DNA from: Candidatus Aphodenecus pullistercoris
GTDB taxonomy: Bacteria > Spirochaetota > Spirochaetia > Sphaerochaetales > Sphaerochaetaceae
Direction: 5' to 3'
DNA: 35,524 bases
NCBI GenBank assembly: GCA_017694495.1
Contig: JADIMU010000004.1
Location: 1 to 35,524 of the forward strand
Below are positions 31,701 through 35,524 of this stretch, piece after piece. Within the stretch, counting starts at the first letter, position 1. The number at the start of each line of letters is the position of its first letter. The position numbers and the translations under genes are program-made. Under the pieces are notes generated by a model that was given only the letters and a program-made list of their open reading frames with translations, ran no database searches and was not told where the DNA came from.

Positions 31701-32287
31701 GCCGCCTGTCGCAGAATGTGCTCAGGGCCATCTCCATCCTGGGCCTCGCACTCATCATCGCCGCCGCCATCTGGGCCTGGAGGGCAGGCATCCTCACCGA
31801 CAAGAAGGCCATGGCCGCCTATGTCGGCTCGCTGGGAGTCTGGGCACCCCTCGGCTTCGTGATGATCCAGATCGTCCAGGTCGTGGTTCCAATCATACCG
31901 GGCGGGGTCAGTTGCCTTGCCGGCGTCCTGATGTTCGGTCCTCTCAAGGGTTTCGTGCTGAACTATGTCGGCATCGTCCTCGGCTCGATCATCCTCTTCC
32001 TGCTCTCCCGCCGGCTGGGCCGACCCCTTCTCGAGAGGCTCTTCAAGCCTTCCCTGATCGAGCGCTACGACGCCTGGACGAGGGAGAATGGACGATTCAG
32101 CAAGCTCTTCGCCGCCGCCATCTTCCTCCCATTGGCGCCGGACGACTTCCTGTGCGCCCTGGCGGGGACGACACGCATGAGACTGGGCTTCTTCACCCTC
32201 GTGGTCGTGCTGGGCAAGCCCCTCTCGATCTTCCTCTATTCGCTCTTCCTCCAGCTAGGCTGGAAGCTGTTGTTGCCGGGAGGCTGA
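31697..32287 (+). CDS. VTT-domain membrane protein (TVP38/DedA superfamily)
   Basis: This 196-residue protein has five or so hydrophobic segments and the VTT core: PIIPGGVSCLAGVLMFGPLKGFVLNYVGIVLGSIILFLLSRRLGRPLLERLF (about 75-130). The G-x-x-x-G helix and F-L-x-S-R-x-x-G motif match. VTT proteins have been linked to lipid scrambling, including undecaprenyl phosphate and phosphatidylethanolamine translocation by DedA relatives. ATG 31697 overlaps the upstream stop. Between a phospholipase-like protein and glycosyltransferases, a lipid-flipping role is plausible but inferred. Confidence 0.8.
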   Translation: MSRLSQNVLRAISILGLALIIAAAIWAWRAGILTDKKAMAAYVGSLGVWAPLGFVMIQIVQVVVPIIPGGVSCLAGVLMFGPLKGFVLNYVGIVLGSIILFLLSRRLGRPLLERLFKPSLIERYDAWTRENGRFSKLFAAAIFLPLAPDDFLCALAGTTRMRLGFFTLVVVLGKPLSIFLYSLFLQLGWKLLLPGG

Positions 32288-32288
32288 C

Positions 32289-33290
32289 ATGTCGACATTC
32301 ATCTACCAGGGAGGCTTGCGCTTCGTCGGTCGCAGTGGGGTCGGCCAGGCGATCGCCCACCAGAAGGAGGCCCTGAGGCGGGTGGGCGAGGAGGTGGAGA
32401 CCCGCCCCTCGCCCTCGACCAGGATCGTGCATATCAACACTGTCTTCCCCGACTCGCTGCTGACCGTGCTGTGCGCCCGTATGAATGGCTGGAAGGTCGT
32501 CTACTACGCCCATTCCACGATGGAGGACTTCCGTGGATCCTTCCCGCTGTCGAATGTCCTGGCACCGCTTTTCAGGTGCTATCTGCGTCTATGCTACAAC
32601 CTTGGGGACATCGTTGTGACTCCGACTGACTATTCGAAGCGCATCATTTCAGGCTACGGCATCAGGCGGCCGATCCGGGCCCTGTCCAATGGTGTGGACA
32701 CTTCACGCTTCAGACGTGACGAGGCCAGAGGACTGGAGTGGAGGCGGCGATGGGGACTGGGCGAGGATGACAAGGTCGTAGTCACTGCCGCCGTGCCGAT
32801 CGAGCGCAAGGGCATCCTCGACTTCATCGCCCTGGCCCGGAAGATGGAGAAGGTGCGCTTCATCTGGTTCGGCTCCCTGCCAAAGTCCCTCATACCGCGT
32901 GCGGTGAGGAGGGCGATGGCGGAGGCGCCGTCAAACGTCTCGTTTCCAGGCTTCGTCAGCCAGGAGGAGCTCGTGGCCGCCTACTCGGGCGCCGACTGCT
33001 TCCTCTTCCTCAGCCGGGAGGAGACGGAGGGCATAGCCGTCCTGGAAGCCCTCTCTTGCGGAATACCTGCCGTCCTCCGCTCGATTCCCGCCTATGGCAC
33101 GCTGGAGCGCGATGGCCTCTCGTGCTGCCTCTTCAGCACGGACGAGGCACTCGAGGAGGCTGTGGAAAGGGTCCTTTCGGGCCAGGTCGATGGACTGTGC
33201 GAGAAGGAGATCGCCGTAGCCGCGAAGCGCGACATCCTCCAGGTAGGCCTAGCCCTGAGGGAAATCCACCGCAGTTTAGAGACTGTTTAG
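32289..33290 (+). CDS. GT4 glycosyltransferase, diglycosyl-diacylglycerol synthase-like
   Basis: This 333-residue GT-B enzyme has the pattern of the second lipid-glucosyltransferase (LafB/alDGS group). Landmarks are GVGQAIAHQKEALRRVG (18-34), IVHINTVFPDSLL, VVYYAHSTMEDFRGSFPLSNVLAPLF and LGDIVVTPTDYSKRIISGYGI. The nucleotide-sugar region contains EETEGIAVLEALSCGIP with the E-x7-E motif. The HSTxEDFRxSF stretch is especially characteristic. It would add a second sugar to monoglycosyl-diacylglycerol on the cytoplasmic membrane face. It starts one base after the VTT gene. The box for the next operon overlaps its stop. Confidence 0.82.
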   Translation: MSTFIYQGGLRFVGRSGVGQAIAHQKEALRRVGEEVETRPSPSTRIVHINTVFPDSLLTVLCARMNGWKVVYYAHSTMEDFRGSFPLSNVLAPLFRCYLRLCYNLGDIVVTPTDYSKRIISGYGIRRPIRALSNGVDTSRFRRDEARGLEWRRRWGLGEDDKVVVTAAVPIERKGILDFIALARKMEKVRFIWFGSLPKSLIPRAVRRAMAEAPSNVSFPGFVSQEELVAAYSGADCFLFLSREETEGIAVLEALSCGIPAVLRSIPAYGTLERDGLSCCLFSTDEALEEAVERVLSGQVDGLCEKEIAVAAKRDILQVGLALREIHRSLETV

Positions 33291-33315
33291 AAAAAGTACA
33301 TGGCCGCTTTGTAAA
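33274..33315 (+). promoter_or_regulatory. Response-regulator box 3 and -10 (glycosyltransferase operon)
   Basis: GTTTAGA-GACT-GTTTAGA (33274-33291) is an exact heptamer repeat. It is followed 18 bases later by TGTAAA (33310-33315). The interval carries TACATG-GC-CGCTTT, with CGCTTT at the same offset as in box 2. No -35 hexamer is present. The strong match between boxes 2 and 3 supports one shared activator. Confidence 0.6.
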
Positions 33316-33354
33316 GACCCTCCACACTGTTGCCGTGAGATGGAGGAGAGAAAA

Positions 33355-34527
33355 GTGAAGATACTCTTGACCAGCGATTGGCACACCGACGCCGTCAACG
33401 GTGTCGTGACATCAATGCTCGCACTGGCCCAGGGCCTGGAACGCAGGGGCCATGAAGTGAGGCTGCTCACGCTCTCCCATGGCGGCTTCTCGTTCACGGA
33501 CGGCAACATCTACTGCCAGGCCTCGCACAGCTGCGCCTTCATCTATCCCAAGGCACGCTTCGCCTTGCACCTCGACCAGAGGCTATTTGGCGAGATCGTC
33601 GCCTGGAAGCCCGACATCGTCCACTCGCAATGCGAGTTCAGCACCTTCCCGATGGCGCGCCGGATCGCCGCAGCCACAGGGGCGAAGCTGGTGCACACCT
33701 TCCATACGGACTACGAGCACTACGTAGGCTACTGCCACGTCCCCCACTTCCTTGCCAAGGCCGCAGCCAGGGTCATCTTCCGGCGTGCCGCCAGACGGGC
33801 CGACGCGCTGGTCGCCCCTTCCGTGAAGACGGCCAGCCTGCTGCCAGGCTATGGGATAATGAAGGAGGCACATGTCATCGCATCCGGCATACAGACGGGA
33901 CGCTTTGAGGAGAGGCCAGCCGAGGCCCAGCGCGCCTGGCTGCGCCACAGCTATGGAATAGGCGACGACGACTTCGTCCTCCTGTATCTTGGCCGCATCG
34001 CTGCGGAGAAGGGTCTGGACAGGCTCATCGAGGACATCGCGCCCGTGAAGCGTCAGCGCCTCGTCCTGATGATAGCCGGTGGCGGCCCTTGGCTGGAGAT
34101 GCTCAGACAAGTCGTCGAGAAGGTCCGTCCCGAGGTGCGCGTCATCCTGACAGGAATGGTCGATCCGGGTGCGACGCATGACATCTACCATCTGGCCGAC
34201 GCTTTCGTCATGCCGTCGACGAGCGAGACCCAGGGCCTGTGCCTCATCGAGGCCCTGGCCTCCTCGCTTCCCGTCCTGTGCCGCCGCGACAAGGTGCTCG
34301 AGGGGGTCGTCGAGGACGGCCTCAACGGATTCGTCTACGATGACGGAGCCTCCTTCATCCGGGCCCTCTACCACCTGATGGATGACAGGGAGGACCGTCT
34401 GGCCATGGCCACCAGTGCAGGGCGCACTGGAATGCGCTATGGCGAGATGGCCTTCGCAGGGCGGATGGAAGCGCTCTACCTGTCACTCCTTGGACGGAAT
34501 GCGGCATCCAGAGAGGTGGCTGTATGA
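33355..34527 (+). CDS. GT4 glycosyltransferase, monoglucosyl-diacylglycerol synthase-like
   Basis: This 390-residue GT-B enzyme resembles the LafA/alMGS group. Landmarks are DWHTDAVNGVVTSMLALAQGLERRGHEV, DIVHSQCEFSTFPMARRIA, LVHTFHTDYEHYVGY and YLGRIAAEKGLDRLIED, with SETQGLCLIEALASSLPVL (E-x7-E) closing the donor site. It would transfer glucose from UDP-glucose to diacylglycerol. GTG 33355 is preferred because GGAGGA lies 7 bases upstream and the family begins at M/VKILL. ATG 33340 is the alternative. It overlaps the next gene by 4 bases. Confidence 0.82.
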   Translation: MKILLTSDWHTDAVNGVVTSMLALAQGLERRGHEVRLLTLSHGGFSFTDGNIYCQASHSCAFIYPKARFALHLDQRLFGEIVAWKPDIVHSQCEFSTFPMARRIAAATGAKLVHTFHTDYEHYVGYCHVPHFLAKAAARVIFRRAARRADALVAPSVKTASLLPGYGIMKEAHVIASGIQTGRFEERPAEAQRAWLRHSYGIGDDDFVLLYLGRIAAEKGLDRLIEDIAPVKRQRLVLMIAGGGPWLEMLRQVVEKVRPEVRVILTGMVDPGATHDIYHLADAFVMPSTSETQGLCLIEALASSLPVLCRRDKVLEGVVEDGLNGFVYDDGASFIRALYHLMDDREDRLAMATSAGRTGMRYGEMAFAGRMEALYLSLLGRNAASREVAV

Positions 34528-34859
34528 AGATGCTGGATGAGCTGGACTCTGCAGCCGTCTTCAAGCTCTCTCTCGTCATCCTGGCAGCCCTTGTGGCCTA
34601 CACGCTGCTTGCAGGCCTGTCGCTCTGGATCTCCTGTGGCCCGGCTGAGCTCAGGCTCTTCCTCTCGCTCTTCGCCTTCTACTACATCGTAGTACTTGCC
34701 TTCGCCAACCTCGCCAGCGCCTTCCATCTGTGGAAGTGTGGTGGTCTTGAGGGTGGCAAACGGCTCCTTTTGGGCCTGGCCGGCCTCCTCTTCGGTCCGG
34801 TTGCCGTGCTCTGCCACCACCTGCTGTGCCATGCAGGCAAGGGAAAGGGGGCCGCCTGA
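34524..34859 (+). CDS. Small membrane protein, unknown
   Basis: This 111-residue protein has three predicted membrane helices (about 12-36, 43-67, 78-101). A tryptophan-cysteine patch (LWKCGG) and a His/Cys-rich tail (LCHHLLCHAGKGKG) could bind metal or face lipid head groups. I do not recognise a family. The start overlaps the glycosyltransferase stop by 4 bases and its stop overlaps the PAP2 start by 1, so it is fixed in the operon and probably assists lipid synthesis or transport. Confidence 0.7.
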   Translation: MKMLDELDSAAVFKLSLVILAALVAYTLLAGLSLWISCGPAELRLFLSLFAFYYIVVLAFANLASAFHLWKCGGLEGGKRLLLGLAGLLFGPVAVLCHHLLCHAGKGKGAA

Positions 34860-35404
34860 TGATCTGGGAGCTTCGTTTTCTCGAGTCCTTCCATGACGTA
34901 CTCTCCTGCGTTTTCATGGACCGGCTCATGGTCCTCCTCTCCTGGCTGGGTGACGGTGGCCTGGTTTGGCTGCTCCTTTGCCTCATCCTCCTCATCCGTC
35001 CCCAGACCAGGAGGCTGGGCCTTTCCATGGCCCTCTCTCTGGCCTTCGAGCTCGTATCGTGCTCGCTGCTCAAAGTCGTCGTCGCGAGGCCGAGGCCCTT
35101 CACGATCGAGAGGGATGTGGCCTTGCTTGTCGATCCGCCGACGGACTGGTCCTTCCCTTCGGGCCATACTGCCTCGTCCTTCGCCGCGGCCTCGGCCTTG
35201 AAGGATGCTGGATGGAAGGCCACTCTTCCCGCCGCCATACTTGCAAGCCTCATCGCACTCTCGAGGCTCTACCTCTTCGTCCACTTTCCCAGCGATGTCG
35301 TCGCCGGCCTGGCATTGGGCCTTGTGTGCGGCTGGCTGGGCCGCTATTGCACCGACGTCATCTGGCGCCTATCCAGGCATGGAAAAGACAGAGGCGTGGC
35401 GTAG
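34859..35404 (+). CDS. PAP2-family lipid phosphatase
   Basis: This 181-residue integral membrane protein has all three phosphatase motifs: K-x6-RP (KVVVARPRP, 72-80), PSGH (100-103) and SR-x5-H-x3-D (135-146, with His142 and Asp146). PAP2 enzymes remove phosphate from phosphatidic acid, phosphatidylglycerol phosphate or undecaprenyl pyrophosphate. In this operon release of diacylglycerol from phosphatidate is the most coherent role, feeding the glycosyltransferases. The start overlaps the upstream stop (TGATG). A long hairpin begins at its 3' end. Confidence 0.9.
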   Translation: MIWELRFLESFHDVLSCVFMDRLMVLLSWLGDGGLVWLLLCLILLIRPQTRRLGLSMALSLAFELVSCSLLKVVVARPRPFTIERDVALLVDPPTDWSFPSGHTASSFAAASALKDAGWKATLPAAILASLIALSRLYLFVHFPSDVVAGLALGLVCGWLGRYCTDVIWRLSRHGKDRGVA

Positions 35405-35429
35405 GAAGTTCCCTTCCTTCCGCCACGCC
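35393..35429. terminator. Bidirectional terminator hairpin
   Basis: GGCGTGGCG (35393-35401) pairs with CGCCACGCC (35421-35429). The inner part (AGGAA/TTCCT) extends the stem. It overlaps the PAP2 stop and lies between converging genes, so it can serve both. No T tract follows. Confidence 0.55.
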
Positions 35430-35446
35430 CTGGAGGAGAAGAGGAT

Positions 35447-35524
35447 CTAGCGCTCTATGACACCGAAGAGGAGCATCGACAGCAGCTCGCCTGCAGATGT
35501 GAGCATGTCGTGGATGTCCTCCGC
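35447..35524 (-). CDS. C-terminal fragment of an unknown leftward gene
   Basis: The minus strand stays open from the window edge to a TAG at 35447-35449. It encodes 25 residues, AEDIHDMLTSAGELLSMLLFGVIER, helical with a hydrophobic face. The rest lies beyond the window. Support is the open frame, its position facing the bidirectional hairpin, and codon use like neighbouring genes. The identity cannot be judged. Confidence 0.4.
   Translation of the reverse strand, partial: AEDIHDMLTSAGELLSMLLFGVIER

Overview
The window looks like chromosomal DNA of a G+C-rich (by eye mid-to-high 50s percent), double-membrane anaerobe. A split archaeal-type glutamate synthase, a YesM/YesN-controlled sugar ABC operon without its own ATPase, export-signal beta-barrel-like proteins and diglucosyl-lipid-type glycosyltransferases would fit a free-living or gut spirochaete (Sphaerochaeta/Treponema side). 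That placement is inference; no rRNA or tRNA gene is present to settle it.

Layout. (1) 0.2-7.0 kb: a leftward run of an uncharacterised 256-aa protein, an AAA-type ATPase, a BrxD-like (DUF2791) ATPase, then kptA (RNA 2'-phosphotransferase) and brnQ. Opposite it, across an 83-bp intergenic region holding an inverted repeat, lies a rightward SF2 helicase. The helicase, two ATPases and unknown protein resemble a compact defence or DNA-transaction cassette that I cannot match to a named system. (2) 7.0-8.7 kb: a complete IS30-family element with matching ends and a 13-bp target duplication, inserted just behind the helicase. (3) 8.8-12.1 kb: glutamate synthase large subunit split into glutaminase, ferredoxin-FMN synthase and GXGXG genes, preceded by a strong terminator-like hairpin. 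(4) 12.1-19.7 kb: an AT-richer island with a YesM/YesN two-component system, a sugar ABC operon (binding protein, two permeases), a 2H phosphoesterase and an MgtC-like protein. It is flanked by two copies (about 225 bp, about 95% identical) of the 3' end of the GXGXG gene, the second being a pseudogene fragment. (5) 19.9-23.2 kb: an archaeal-type ATPase with a nuclease-like C-terminus, a two-repeat type I-E-like CRISPR remnant without cas genes, a double GNAT acetyltransferase and a Phd/VapC-type toxin-antitoxin pair. (6) 23.3-26.8 kb: three paralogous exported beta-barrel-like proteins. (7) 26.8-28.8 kb: a zinc-ribbon membrane protein, an EamA transporter and its MarR regulator. (8) 28.9-35.4 kb: an OmpR-type two-component system, then genes for a zinc phospholipase C-like protein, a VTT membrane protein, two GT4 glycosyltransferases resembling mono- and diglucosyl-diacylglycerol synthases, a small membrane protein and a PAP2 phosphatase.

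How they work together. In region 8 the same motif, two GTTTA-type heptamers 11 bp apart, precedes the kinase gene, the phospholipase operon and the second glycosyltransferase operon. This suggests one regulator controlling a phospholipid-to-glycolipid remodelling programme. In region 4 the divergent YesM/YesN pair probably controls the adjacent sugar transporter. The two most promising undescribed systems are the helicase/ATPase cassette in region 1 and the regulated glycolipid locus in region 8.
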